From Paenibacillus hamazuiensis (GTDB lineage Bacteria > Bacillota > Bacilli > Paenibacillales > NBRC-103111), in contig NZ_JALRMO010000001.1 of the NCBI RefSeq assembly GCF_023276405.1, forward strand, positions 5,887,001-5,951,000: 64,000 nucleotides of DNA, in the 5' to 3' direction. The notes under the pieces were generated by a model. The model had not been told where the DNA came from. It worked only from the letters and a program-made list of their open reading frames with translations, and did not search any database. Shown one piece after another: positions 1-9,551 of the stretch (within the stretch, counting starts at the first letter, position 1; each line of letters opens with the position of its first letter). The position numbers and the translations under genes were made by a program.

Positions 1-600
1 CCGGGAAGCGCTTTTCAGCAGCTCGCGGCATTGGTGAACCGCAAGCTGCTCGTTTTCCTGCTCATCGCGGTACTGGGTAACGCCGGACTGTTTTCTGTGT
101 TCACTTACATTACACCGCTGCTTGTACAAATTACCGGGTTTGCCGAGCACAGCGTCACCTGGATCCTGATTTTGTTCGGCTGCGGTGTCACCGCCGGCAA
201 TATGATCGGCGGCAAGCTGGCGGACTGGAAGCTCATGCCTTCCATCCTCGGCATTTATTTTGCGATCTGCGCGATCCTGACGGCATTTACTTTGACCGTA
301 CATCATCCGGTCGCCGCGGTCGTAACGATCTTTCTTTGGGGTGCGGCTTCCTTTGCCGTATTCCCGGGGATGCAGGTGCGAATTATGAGTCTGGCTCAAT
401 CGGCGCCGGCACTGGCATCCACCACGAGCCACTCGGCCGGCAACTTAGGCAACGCGACCGGCGCTTTCATCGGAGGCATGGTCATCATTCATTTGCCCTT
501 GACGTCGCTTCCTTGGGTCGGCGCCATACTGGTCGGACTGGCATTGATTCTCGGCATCGCCTGTTATTTGCCGGAACGCAAAGCTTCCACCAGATCATAA
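1..600 (+). CDS. MFS transporter, C-terminal part (gene cut by window edge)
   Basis: The reading frame is open from base 1 to the TAA at 598-600, so only about the last 199 codons are present and the true start lies outside the window. Six hydrophobic segments fit the C-terminal half of a 12-helix major facilitator. The loop with GGKLADW after the second segment is the conserved MFS loop motif. The style (FPGMQVRIM, then SHSAGNLGNATGAFIGG) resembles the AraJ/YdhP-type DHA1 family, proton-coupled drug or sugar efflux proteins of the cytoplasmic membrane. The substrate cannot be told. It is followed directly by the abnormal homopolymer tract, so nothing reliable can be said about its terminator or downstream partner. 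Confidence 0.8.
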   Translation, partial: PGSAFQQLAALVNRKLLVFLLIAVLGNAGLFSVFTYITPLLVQITGFAEHSVTWILILFGCGVTAGNMIGGKLADWKLMPSILGIYFAICAILTAFTLTVHHPVAAVVTIFLWGAASFAVFPGMQVRIMSLAQSAPALASTTSHSAGNLGNATGAFIGGMVIIHLPLTSLPWVGAILVGLALILGIACYLPERKASTRS

Positions 601-602
601 AT

Positions 603-884
<282 letters not shown>

Positions 885-1017
885 ACAAGAGTGTCAATAT
901 CGCAAAAATCCTCGATTTCCAAATGTCCGGACACGGAGCTTACGACAAGCGGAGTTTCCGCATACCTTCCCGCTACCTGGTCGACGACTTTCAAAATTTG
1001 CTCGACCCGGCCCTGGC

Positions 1018-1057
1018 AAAAAAATGAGACCCGCTCTTTGTATCGAAAGAGCGGATC
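1018..1057 (-). terminator. Rho-independent terminator of the SLH protein gene
   Basis: On the minus strand a 12-bp stem (1028-1039 with 1046-1057, one G-T pair) with a short loop is followed by seven T (A 1018-1024 on plus). It lies 17 bp beyond the stop codon of the large SLH protein, which supports that stop as natural. Confidence 0.85.
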
Positions 1058-1073
1058 TTCAACAACTGGCCGA

Positions 1074-4000
1074 TTATGATGCTTCTTCGATATCAGGGAA
1101 GGCCCAAAAATCGGGGGGCACGTCCGACCATGTTGGAACGGAAACATTTGCCTGCGGTACTCTATGCAAAATACGGTTGATGATCACAACGGCCTCCGCC
1201 CGGCTTAAAGACCGGTCCGGTGCGAACGAACCGTCTTCGTAACCGGTCATAATCCCTTTTTGGTACACCGCCTCAATTTGCCCGCTGGCCCAGTGTCCCG
1301 CCGTATCCTTAAAGGAAGGTTTCGACGGGTTATTGTCCAGCTTCAGCCACTTCCCTATAATCGAAGTCATTTCAGCGCGAGTGATCGGGGCGCTCGGTCT
1401 GAACGTTTGGTCGGGATAACCTGACAATAAGCCCGCTGCCTGACCCCACTGAATGGATTCAGCGGCCCAGTAGTTCGGATCGACATCGGAAAAATCTGAC
1501 GCTGCCGTCTTCTTCTCCGTCGATTTCTGCAGCAAGCGGGATAACATAACGCTCATTTCCGCTCTGGTCACCGGTTCATTCGGTCTGAATGTACCGTCCG
1601 GATAGCCGAGTATATAAGGCTCGCGATGCAGCGGTTCATTTTTTATCGAAACGATCGTAAACGTACTGAATTTGTCGATTTGAATTTGTATGCCTGAGGG
1701 ATAGCCGTTCACATCGAAAACGATCTTTCCCCGCTGCAGCACCTTCTCGCCGTCCGAGTGTTCAATAAAGACGCTCAAGGTTTGCAAGAAAAGCTCTCTT
1801 TGAGCCGGATCAGCCGGAATGGCGGCTCCGTCAATCGGAAAAGTGACCTTGACCGGAACTTTAGGCAAATTCGTTTCAATGTTCATCGGCGTACCGAGCA
1901 CCTCTACGTCTCCCGCTTTGGCCACGGCACGGACTTCATCCGCATTTACGATTCTTTCTTTCACAGCCTGCCGTTCTTCGTCTTTTTTGACCGGAGCTAT
2001 GTTAAAGTAGTAGTCCTGATCCCCGGAGAGGCCTTTAAGCGCATCGTTCGGAACGGTGACCGCAGCATTTTCCGTTTTTATTTCCAGGGTTACCGATCGT
2101 TCTGCCAAAATAGACGCTGAACGGGCCGGCAATACGATATTCACCACATCCGCCGGATCCTCCGGCAAGCCATCAATGACGATTCGCATCGTATTTTGCC
2201 CGGATTGCATGCTTGCCGCGGCTTCTTCCATTCCTTTGCCGCTCATAATCACTTGGTCGGCTTTTTGCTGTCCGAGCCAGATTCTTGTTATTTCGAACTG
2301 AACACTTATTGTTTCAAACCTGCTTTGTGAGGTTCCCACCTCAACCTTCGCTTGCCGGGTATCGGCCTTATTTCCCGTACCGGTTGATCTGTTGCTCTTG
2401 TCCTTGTAAACGGTGACTTGCGTTTGGGCTTTCAATCCCCCATAGGTGGCTTCCAACACGCCGGTGCCGACGGCTCTTCCTGTAATTTTGCCGGCTTCCG
2501 ATATGGTGGCGATTTCGCTCGAAAGCGAGAATTCGGAGAGCGCGGTAATCTCGGAAATCGAACCGTCGGAGAAGGCTGCGTTCACCGCCGTTTGCTGATC
2601 CTTGTTGATTTCAACCCGGTAAGACGGTTCTGCAAAAGATATGCCTTTGAGCGCAGGGGCTACCGTTACCGTCGCGCTGGCCGTTTTATTGTCATAGACT
2701 GCCGTCACAACCGTTTGGCCGTATTTTAGAGCCTTCCATTTACCGATAGACGATAATCCGACAATTTCAGGATCTGCAATTTGAATTGCCCCTTGTTTCG
2801 TAACATCGATTTCTTGATTGTCCGAATATCCGATAATCAGCTGGAATGCCGCTTCATTCCCTTCGACTATCGAATAGGCCGCGGAATTGAAACGAAGTCC
2901 TGTCGGCTTCGGAACAACCTTCACCGTCCGCACTTTATCCTGAGCCTGGTTTCCGGTCAGATCGGCGACGCTGTAGTGTATCGGATACGTTCCGATTTTT
3001 CCGGTATTCACCGAACCGGTAACGGACAGAGGAGAGATGCCGGAAAGCGAATCCGATGCCAGAGCTCCCTTCTCGACATAATCGTCGCCCAAATATAAAG
3101 TAATCGTTTCGTCCCCGACCAAGGTCAAAACCGGCGCCGTTTTATCGATCTTGATTTCGGCGGAAACCGCTTCGCCGACACTGTCCGAGCCCGCGGCTCT
3201 GGCATAGAAAGCCGTTATCCCTTCTTGTTCGACGACGACCGGCGCGCTGTAATCGGTCCATTCTCCGGACTCTCCGATCTTGTACTGCACCCGGCTGCCG
3301 GAATCGCTGTACACTGTTGCCGTTACGCTTTGATTCGTCCAACCTGTATGGCTTAACGCAACCGTCAGAGTGTTGCTGACCATGATCCCCTGCGTAGCTC
3401 CGATATGGTTCAGCGTCAAATCCGCCGGATTGCCCGCCGCATCGTTAATGGTTGCTCCGGATGGGTCAATGGCGGTGGATACCACCTGTATGCCATCGGC
3501 GTCTTGATCCTGGACCCTTACTTGATAACGGAACAGCAGCTCCGTCGAATCAAGTGAACTTTCGTAAACGGCTTTGACGATCGTATCGCCCACCTTGAGA
3601 TCAATCGTCGGAGCTGTACCCGATGCCATATTCACGACAACGGGCTCACTCATCTTCACAATAAAGGCGAGGTACATTCCCGCTTTGTACGTCCCGTTCG
3701 CCGGTACGCCGACCGAGGTTACCGCCGGAGCCGCCGCATCCACCAGCACCGCCGCCGTGCTGCCCACGCCGTTCAGCGTCAGGATCGCGTTGTTGCCTGC
3801 GCTATCCCTCAGCGTACCGCCGTTTACACCCAGGGCGGCACCTACAGAAATCCCATCCGCGTCAAGGTCTCCGCTCTGCACCGTGTAGCGGAACAGCAGC
3901 GCGCTCGTCCCCGAACCGGACACGTATGGAGCGTTCACTCCCGTCGATCCGATCGTCAGCGGCAGCTGCGGCGTGCCTCCCGTTGTGTCTACCGTCACGT

Positions 4001-5201
4001 TTTCGCCGAAGTTTACCGTGAAGTCGAGATTGTCTCCCGCCTTGTACGTCCCGTTCGCCGGCACGCTCACGCTGCCGACCTCCGGCGCCGCGGCATCCAC
4101 CAGCACCGCCGCCGTGCTGCCCACGCCGTTCAGCGTCAGGCTCGCGTTGTTGCCCACGCCGTCCCGCAGCACGCCGCCGTTTGTACTCAGGTCGGCCCCT
4201 ACGGCGATGCCGTCCGCATCGTTGTCTCCGCTCTGCACCGTGTAGCGGAACGTCAGTGCATTTGAACCCGAACCAGACACATAAGGGGCATTCACTGCCG
4301 TCGATCCGATCGTCAGCGGTAAATACGGCGTACCTCCCGCCGTATTTACTATCACTGTTTCGCTGAAGCTCACTGTGAAACCCATTGTATCTCCTGTTTT
4401 GTACGTTCCGCTCGAAGGCACCACTACGCCCGTGACGACCGGCGGAACGGCTTCGACTAATACCGACGTCGTGTCGGCTATATTGTTCAGCGCCAGGTTC
4501 GCATCGTTGCCTGCGCCGTCCTGCAGCGTGCCGCCGTTTGCATTCAGCGGGGTGCCTACGGCGATTCCATTGGAATCCAGATCGCCGCTTTGCACTGTGT
4601 AGCGGAACACCAACGCACTCGTCCCCGAACCGGATACGTACTCGGCATTCACTACCTTTGATCCGATCGTCAGCGGCATCTGCGGCGTGCCTCCCGCCGT
4701 ATTTACCGTCACGTTTTCGCCGAAGTTTACCGTGAAGTCGAGGTTGTCTCCCGTTTTGTACATCCCGGGTCCCGGTACGTCGACCGTGGTCACCGTCGGC
4801 CGCACCGTGTCGACGGAATAATTGTTAGATTGGGTGATGCCGGTCCCCGCGTTGCTGCCACTCTTATCAGTCACGAGCGCATTGTCGAGCGTGATGATAT
4901 TGCTGTCGTCGACGACGCCTGCGGCAGGCGTCAAGGTTGCGGTATAGGTGGTGTTGTCAGAAGTTGCGAGGTCGGTTAGGATGCCGTTCTCCGCTGTCAT
5001 GTCTGTAATAGCAAATCCGATCACCGCTTCCGAGAAGGTGATCGTCACCTGCGAGGTTTTGCCGATACCCAGATTGTTGTTAGCAACTACAATCGTGGAC
5101 GTTGGAGGGGCGGCAAACGCTTTGTCGATTAGGTACAAAGGTAGCCCCCCCACGATGACCAAACCTAAAATTAACTTCCATATTCTACTCACCGGATTCA
5201 T
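1074..5201 (-). CDS. Large secreted SLH protein with Ig-like repeats
   Basis: A 1375-residue surface protein. Residues 1-31 form a signal peptide (basic start, hydrophobic core, cut after AFA). Next come one Ig-like domain (about 32-135), four repeats of about 119 residues containing GTYKxGD, LPLTIGS and LRDxAGN (about 136-600), a DUF5011-type bacterial Ig domain around LTLVGDETITLYLGDDYVEK, Ig-like (Big-type) segments, and three SLH domains at the C-terminus (about 1190-1355) with TRAE motifs. SLH domains bind pyruvylated secondary cell-wall polymer, so the protein should sit on the cell wall as an adhesin or structural S-layer-associated protein; no catalytic domain is seen. The start has AGAGAGGG nine bases upstream. 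The C-terminus stops shortly after the third SLH domain (WAFPDIEEAS), directly before a terminator. It is monocistronic. Confidence 0.9.
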   Translation of the reverse strand: MNPVSRIWKLILGLVIVGGLPLYLIDKAFAAPPTSTIVVANNNLGIGKTSQVTITFSEAVIGFAITDMTAENGILTDLATSDNTTYTATLTPAAGVVDDSNIITLDNALVTDKSGSNAGTGITQSNNYSVDTVRPTVTTVDVPGPGMYKTGDNLDFTVNFGENVTVNTAGGTPQMPLTIGSKVVNAEYVSGSGTSALVFRYTVQSGDLDSNGIAVGTPLNANGGTLQDGAGNDANLALNNIADTTSVLVEAVPPVVTGVVVPSSGTYKTGDTMGFTVSFSETVIVNTAGGTPYLPLTIGSTAVNAPYVSGSGSNALTFRYTVQSGDNDADGIAVGADLSTNGGVLRDGVGNNASLTLNGVGSTAAVLVDAAAPEVGSVSVPANGTYKAGDNLDFTVNFGENVTVDTTGGTPQLPLTIGSTGVNAPYVSGSGTSALLFRYTVQSGDLDADGISVGAALGVNGGTLRDSAGNNAILTLNGVGSTAAVLVDAAAPAVTSVGVPANGTYKAGMYLAFIVKMSEPVVVNMASGTAPTIDLKVGDTIVKAVYESSLDSTELLFRYQVRVQDQDADGIQVVSTAIDPSGATINDAAGNPADLTLNHIGATQGIMVSNTLTVALSHTGWTNQSVTATVYSDSGSRVQYKIGESGEWTDYSAPVVVEQEGITAFYARAAGSDSVGEAVSAEIKIDKTAPVLTLVGDETITLYLGDDYVEKGALASDSLSGISPLSVTGSVNTGKIGTYPIHYSVADLTGNQAQDKVRTVKVVPKPTGLRFNSAAYSIVEGNEAAFQLIIGYSDNQEIDVTKQGAIQIADPEIVGLSSIGKWKALKYGQTVVTAVYDNKTASATVTVAPALKGISFAEPSYRVEINKDQQTAVNAAFSDGSISEITALSEFSLSSEIATISEAGKITGRAVGTGVLEATYGGLKAQTQVTVYKDKSNRSTGTGNKADTRQAKVEVGTSQSRFETISVQFEITRIWLGQQKADQVIMSGKGMEEAAASMQSGQNTMRIVIDGLPEDPADVVNIVLPARSASILAERSVTLEIKTENAAVTVPNDALKGLSGDQDYYFNIAPVKKDEERQAVKERIVNADEVRAVAKAGDVEVLGTPMNIETNLPKVPVKVTFPIDGAAIPADPAQRELFLQTLSVFIEHSDGEKVLQRGKIVFDVNGYPSGIQIQIDKFSTFTIVSIKNEPLHREPYILGYPDGTFRPNEPVTRAEMSVMLSRLLQKSTEKKTAASDFSDVDPNYWAAESIQWGQAAGLLSGYPDQTFRPSAPITRAEMTSIIGKWLKLDNNPSKPSFKDTAGHWASGQIEAVYQKGIMTGYEDGSFAPDRSLSRAEAVVIINRILHRVPQANVSVPTWSDVPPDFWAFPDIEEAS
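3360..4800 (-). repeat. Tandem 357-bp repeats coding for 119-residue modules
   Basis: Equivalent motifs recur at exact 357-bp spacing: the GTYK-coding stretch near 3683, 4040, 4397 and 4754, and the DNA motif gatccgatcgtcagc at 3946, 4303 and 4660. Three copies are close at DNA level; the copy nearest the 3' end of the gene is diverged. The period is a multiple of three, so recombination would change the module number without a frameshift. Confidence 0.85.
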
Positions 5202-5584
5202 ATCCTTGTTCCCTCTCTCAATGTTCGATTCTTTTGCTATTGGCCGTAACGTTTCTACCTTTCCGGATATAGCTAAGGAGAAGCCATACCTTTATTTTCG
5301 GTATTTTTTGACATGGTATTAATAGTTTAATAGTTCTATACAGCCCAAAAATTCCCTGTATTCTTCTGTAAAAAATATAAATTTCATTAATTTGACAAAA
5401 TTCGCTTCCTCCGACCATCTATTGACCGTTGAGCTTTTCTAGTCCGTCACTTCAACGATTGGGGCAGGTCGCCACGGCGCCTGCCCTAAAGGTATTAAAT
5501 AGTTTTTGCCGAATATAAAAATAAATGCTGCCGTTGCTTGTGGGGCAGCATTTGCATGGCTCGAATCCAAACATGTGCAACATA
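5202..5584. other. Gene-free stretch
   Basis: AT-rich upstream region of the SLH protein gene. No open frame with coding character was found. It holds the hairpin at 5522-5553, listed separately. Confidence 0.6.
5522..5553 (-). terminator. Second hairpin after the GH91 gene, possible terminator
   Basis: A perfect 10-bp stem (5523-5532 with 5544-5553) is followed on the minus strand by a T/A-rich run. It may back up the stronger terminator at 5585-5620. Confidence 0.5.
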
Positions 5585-5620
5585 ATAAAAAGAGGCACTT
5601 CCATCGCTAGGAAGCACCTC
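5585..5620 (-). terminator. Terminator of the fructan operon
   Basis: An 11-bp stem with two central mismatches (5592-5602 with 5610-5620) and a 7-nt loop is followed on the minus strand by TTTTTATT. It lies about 95 bp after the GH91 stop. Confidence 0.75.
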
Positions 5621-5715
5621 CAAAATGAAATGACAAACGAAATAATTCAAGTGGCCGACTTATAATTGAAACTTTGGAACAAAAACTACCGCAAAAACGT
5701 GGTTGAATATATTAT

Positions 5716-7059
5716 TTATGCTCCTGGCGTTGGAGTGGCTCTGAATGCATTTACTGTCTTGTCCATAACAACCTGTGCATCGCTTCCCGAATCAAGAATC
5801 GTATTTTGAAGCGATTCTTTTTCTACCCATACTGTGGTTACGGTAAGCGGCTCTGAGGCTTCGGTAGTCAACAAAGCGTCGACTTGCGCAGAAAAACAAG
5901 AATCACTTATCTTGGCATGAACCTCCGTAGCAACCACATGATTGTTAGAAATATAATTTCCATTACCCGAAGCAATACGTATGATTACAGGTGTTGCACC
6001 TGCCGGCTTGATGTTCTGAGAATTAATTCCTTCAGAAAAGTGATTAGCAATGACAGAATTATTATTGCCGCTGATATAGAGGAGACCATACAAATCGTCT
6101 AAACCATTGTCTGTTCCCAGAAAAGGAGTCCAAGGTTCATGGTCACGTAAAAAATGATTTGAAGAAACCAAGTTTTCCGAACAATTGCCCCTAAATACTA
6201 CCATTCCTGGATAAAATGAATGAAGTCTATTATTGGTGATACTGGAACGTGTCACACCATCAAAATAGATACTGCTCGCACCTCGTGGAAAAACATTATT
6301 CGCTGTAATCAAAAGTCCGCCAAAATTTTGAGCGTAAATTGAATATCCTTTAAAGCCGGCTCCTATCAAATTATCGGTTATTTTTGAAGCCTGTCCCCAA
6401 CCCCGCAGTTCTATACAGTTACCACATTCAGCTATGAAATTATCATGGATAGACAGTGCATCTGCATGATAAATAGTAATTCCATGCTCTAAATACACAA
6501 AACCCATGCCTGTAATCCGAAATGAGTCACAAGCACTTGCAACATAAATACCCGTTTTCCCGTTAGTGTATGTGTTTTCCGGATTTGTTTCTCCTGAACC
6601 ATCTTCAATAAAATGCAAACCATCAATACAAAAGTCAGAAAACTCTACCGAACTTATTCGGGGATTTCCACTTCGTTCAACATAAAATGCAGCTCCTTTA
6701 TATTCCTCGTCATTTACTTCCAAGGGAATATTTACGAGTATGCGACTTCCTCCCGGCCACAATTCATGCAAATCCGCCCATTCCTTCTCAGAAGTATTAA
6801 ACCGAATACTCGAAGATGTAAACCCGTGTCCGGAACCCATAATTTTGAGATAACTGATGTCTATAACTACTTGACTGACAAGATGATAATCCCCCGGTGG
6901 AATATAGATCACCGCACCCGGCTTTCCGCCTTGATTCACATCAATGTCCGTTTGCCTACTTTTAATATCTGCTATCATGCTATTGATTACCTCACCGATA
7001 TCTTCATACGGATTACCGACAGGCCAATCGGTTACGTCATAATAATTTTTACTAGCCAT
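5716..7059 (-). CDS. GH91 family: inulin fructotransferase or difructose anhydride III hydrolase
   Basis: A 447-residue right-handed parallel beta-helix protein that I recognise as glycoside hydrolase family 91. Typical blocks are YDVTDW at the start, IYIPPGDYHL, IMGSGHGF, GMGFVYLEHGI and FIAECGNCIEL. D206 and E217 have the 11-residue spacing of the catalytic Asp/Glu pair described for Bacillus inulin fructotransferase (D233/E244, from memory). The family either cuts inulin with release of difructose anhydride III or opens that anhydride to inulobiose. No signal peptide is present, unlike secreted inulin-cleaving members. With an ABC importer and a cytosolic GH32 upstream in the same operon, hydrolysis of an imported anhydride inside the cell is the more likely role. 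This is inferred, not shown. The start has AGGATAGGAG upstream. It is the last gene before the terminator. Confidence 0.85.
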   Translation of the reverse strand: MASKNYYDVTDWPVGNPYEDIGEVINSMIADIKSRQTDIDVNQGGKPGAVIYIPPGDYHLVSQVVIDISYLKIMGSGHGFTSSSIRFNTSEKEWADLHELWPGGSRILVNIPLEVNDEEYKGAAFYVERSGNPRISSVEFSDFCIDGLHFIEDGSGETNPENTYTNGKTGIYVASACDSFRITGMGFVYLEHGITIYHADALSIHDNFIAECGNCIELRGWGQASKITDNLIGAGFKGYSIYAQNFGGLLITANNVFPRGASSIYFDGVTRSSITNNRLHSFYPGMVVFRGNCSENLVSSNHFLRDHEPWTPFLGTDNGLDDLYGLLYISGNNNSVIANHFSEGINSQNIKPAGATPVIIRIASGNGNYISNNHVVATEVHAKISDSCFSAQVDALLTTEASEPLTVTTVWVEKESLQNTILDSGSDAQVVMDKTVNAFRATPTPGA

Positions 7060-7120
7060 ATATAAATTCTCCTATCCTTTCGATGTTTTGAGGCGACTTC
7101 AAAATGGGAGCTGCCCGGCT

Positions 7121-8620
7121 TTACCATGCGGAGTGAAGCTGCCATATATCAAGAGAAATGAGTTCCACCTTATCTCCGAGGCTAAAAAGCTTCAAGTTTG
7201 TACTGTACGGATCGGGATATATGTTATTGGTCATTGTCGTGCGCCCTTCATCCGCAAATACTTCAACAACGCAAGTATCTACGTAGATATGCAGCCTTAA
7301 TGTATCCTTATCGGCAGATTCCAGTTTACATTTTCGAATCCCCTGACTCCATCCGTCCGATCTGTTTCTATCAAATTGAAGTTCTCCGGTCTTAGGCGAA
7401 TAAGAGAGTACCGTCTCCTCGTTGCCGTCATCCGACACCCGCATTTTGAAGCCGAATTCCTCCGCGGGGCAAATCTTCAGATTGAATTCCGCCACAATCT
7501 CTAAACTATCCCCTTTTATCGATCGGGGAAGCGCTTGTATTTCCCCTTCAATCGTCGTACGTTCAAGATGGAAATGTTCCCCCCGTAACGCCTTTAACTC
7601 TTCAACTGGAAGAAATCTCAAATGTCCGTCATCGTCCATTTCTACGGTTCTTGGAACGGACATCGCGCCGCACCAATTGTTTTTAGAAGTGGGACCGAAA
7701 TTTTGAAACCACGGCATCCAATCCCAAGCGTTCAACCACCCTATGATAATCCTTCTTCCTTTTGAATCCAGGAGGGACTGGGGGGCATAATATTCGAAGC
7801 CGCAATCAACTTCTCCGCAATAATCCCAGGTAAATCTTCCGGTGTCATAGTCCAATTCACCCGATAAATAAATCGCTTTCTTCTCGCCCATTCCCATTGG
7901 AGAAAACATCAGTATATGACGATCACCGAGTCGAAATAAATCAGGACACTCCCACATCGTGCCCATCGTACCATCACTCTCGGCCACCACACCGACATAT
8001 TCCCATGCGATCAGGTCATTGGATCGAAATAGCAAAGCCCTTCCTTTCCCCTCTTTACTTGAACCTACGATCATGTACCATTTATCTTGATGTTTCCATA
8101 CTTTGGGATCCCTGAAATCTGTGGAACTTTCTTCCGGCGGAGCCGAGATTACCGGATTCCCAATATATTTTTGAAAGGTCACACCGTCATGACTCGCAGC
8201 TAAACATTGGGTTTGTACAACGCGCCTCTCTTTCATTACGGTGCCGGTATAAATTAACGTCAATATCCCATTATGATCAACGGCGCTTCCGGAAAAACAT
8301 CCGCCTTTTTCGTCAAGGTCATAGCTTTCACTAGGCGCCAACGCAATGGGGAGGTGTTCCCAATGAACCAAATCTTTACTTTTGGCATGCCCCCAATGCA
8401 TAGCCCCCCACTGTGCGGAGTAAGGGTAATGCTGATAAAACATATGGTATTCTCCGCGATAATGAATAAGTCCGTTAGGATCATTTAGCCAATATGCAGG
8501 GGCCATAAAATGATATTGTAAGCGCAAGGGATCTTTGGCCACCTGATCTTTCATTTTTGCTACGGATTGTTCGGCTTTGGCCAACATGAACTTATGATAG
8601 GTGTTATGATCGTATTGCAA
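7121..8620 (-). CDS. GH32 beta-fructosidase (sucrose-6-phosphate hydrolase/levanase-like)
   Basis: A 499-residue intracellular glycoside hydrolase family 32 enzyme. The five-bladed propeller carries the three signature carboxylates: nucleophile D47 in WLNDPNG, transition-state stabiliser D171 in FRDPK, and acid/base E224 in WECPDL. The C-terminal 150 residues form the usual beta-sandwich. It should release fructose from sucrose, inulobiose or short fructo-oligosaccharides. No signal peptide is seen. The start is a TTG eight bases after GGAGG. It lies between the transporter genes and the GH91 gene, fitting a cytosolic sequence of anhydride opening followed by fructose release. Sucrose-6-phosphate as substrate is less likely because the importer is an ABC system that does not phosphorylate. 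Confidence 0.9.
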   Translation of the reverse strand: MQYDHNTYHKFMLAKAEQSVAKMKDQVAKDPLRLQYHFMAPAYWLNDPNGLIHYRGEYHMFYQHYPYSAQWGAMHWGHAKSKDLVHWEHLPIALAPSESYDLDEKGGCFSGSAVDHNGILTLIYTGTVMKERRVVQTQCLAASHDGVTFQKYIGNPVISAPPEESSTDFRDPKVWKHQDKWYMIVGSSKEGKGRALLFRSNDLIAWEYVGVVAESDGTMGTMWECPDLFRLGDRHILMFSPMGMGEKKAIYLSGELDYDTGRFTWDYCGEVDCGFEYYAPQSLLDSKGRRIIIGWLNAWDWMPWFQNFGPTSKNNWCGAMSVPRTVEMDDDGHLRFLPVEELKALRGEHFHLERTTIEGEIQALPRSIKGDSLEIVAEFNLKICPAEEFGFKMRVSDDGNEETVLSYSPKTGELQFDRNRSDGWSQGIRKCKLESADKDTLRLHIYVDTCVVEVFADEGRTTMTNNIYPDPYSTNLKLFSLGDKVELISLDIWQLHSAW

Positions 8621-8659
8621 TACGGCTTCCTCCCTAATTATGTCTCTATGAGTTCAGGC

Positions 8660-9532
8660 TCATTCTTTTACAGCACCCATGGTCATACCGCGAACGATGT
8701 AATTCTGCATGAAAAATGAAAACAGCATAACAGGCAGACTAAATAATGTGGCCGCCGCCGTCATAGGTCCCAGGTCCAAATTATAAGCGGTTAAAAACTC
8801 CGATATTCCCACAGGAACTGTTTTGGCAGCCGTGCTTGTGAACAGCAGCCCGAATAAAAAGTCGTTCCAAGACAGCATAAAACTAAATATGGCTGTCGTT
8901 GCCAGTCCCGGCAGCGAAATTGGCAAAATAATGCGGATAAAAGCCCCTAACATCCCGCATCCGTCCACACGTGCAGATTCATCCAACTCTTTAGGCAGGC
9001 TGTCGAAAAAACCGAGCATCATCCAAATGACAAAAGGGATATTGATACTTGTATAAATCAATGTTAAAGCCAGTTTGGTGTCCATTAAGCCTACTTCACC
9101 AATAATGCGGTACAAAGGTATGGCAACGCTGATAAGCGGAATCAACCGAACGCCCAGAGTGAATACCAGGAACAAATTCCCCAGCTTGGATGAAAATCTT
9201 GTTAATCCGTAGGAGGCCATAGAGCCCAGTAAAACGCTTAACAGCGTAGCGAAAGCGGCGGTTACCAAACTGTTGCCAAAATATTTGCCGATCGATAAAT
9301 GAGTAAACATGGCAAGGTAGTTGTCCATCGTAAATTGGGACGGGAATAATGCAGGGGTAGACGATATGACTTCTCTCGGCGGCTTAAATGAACTAAGCAT
9401 CAAATAAAGATACGGAAATAAAAACAGGCACAAAAAGCCGCATGTTACGATCAGATAGATAAATTGGCTAAGTCTGATCTTCTGTCTCCTTAGGGGTCCT
9501 CCGTGCTTCTGTTTAATAGAGTTTGCAATCAC
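8660..9532 (-). CDS. Carbohydrate ABC transporter permease, MalG type
   Basis: A 290-residue membrane protein with six predicted helices and the cytoplasmic EAA-type loop (DESARVDGCG, then ILPISLPG) that docks the ATPase. It has the MalG-type ending with GAVKE. The start is a GTG preceded by AAGGAGA. It lies 19 bp after the partner permease gene and 39 bp before the GH32 gene. Together they should import the oligosaccharide or anhydride that GH91/GH32 break down. No ATPase gene is present at this locus. Confidence 0.92.
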   Translation of the reverse strand: MIANSIKQKHGGPLRRQKIRLSQFIYLIVTCGFLCLFLFPYLYLMLSSFKPPREVISSTPALFPSQFTMDNYLAMFTHLSIGKYFGNSLVTAAFATLLSVLLGSMASYGLTRFSSKLGNLFLVFTLGVRLIPLISVAIPLYRIIGEVGLMDTKLALTLIYTSINIPFVIWMMLGFFDSLPKELDESARVDGCGMLGAFIRIILPISLPGLATTAIFSFMLSWNDFLFGLLFTSTAAKTVPVGISEFLTAYNLDLGPMTAAATLFSLPVMLFSFFMQNYIVRGMTMGAVKE

Positions 9533-9551
9533 GTCGGTTATCTCCTTCCTG

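Noticed and set aside
1074-1147. Frameshift at the end of the SLH protein (another frame continues)
   Set aside because: A terminator hairpin follows the stop within 17 bp and the three SLH domains are complete, so the stop looks natural.
5462-5487. GGGCAGG/CCTGCCC hairpin as a terminator
   Set aside because: No T-run follows on either strand.
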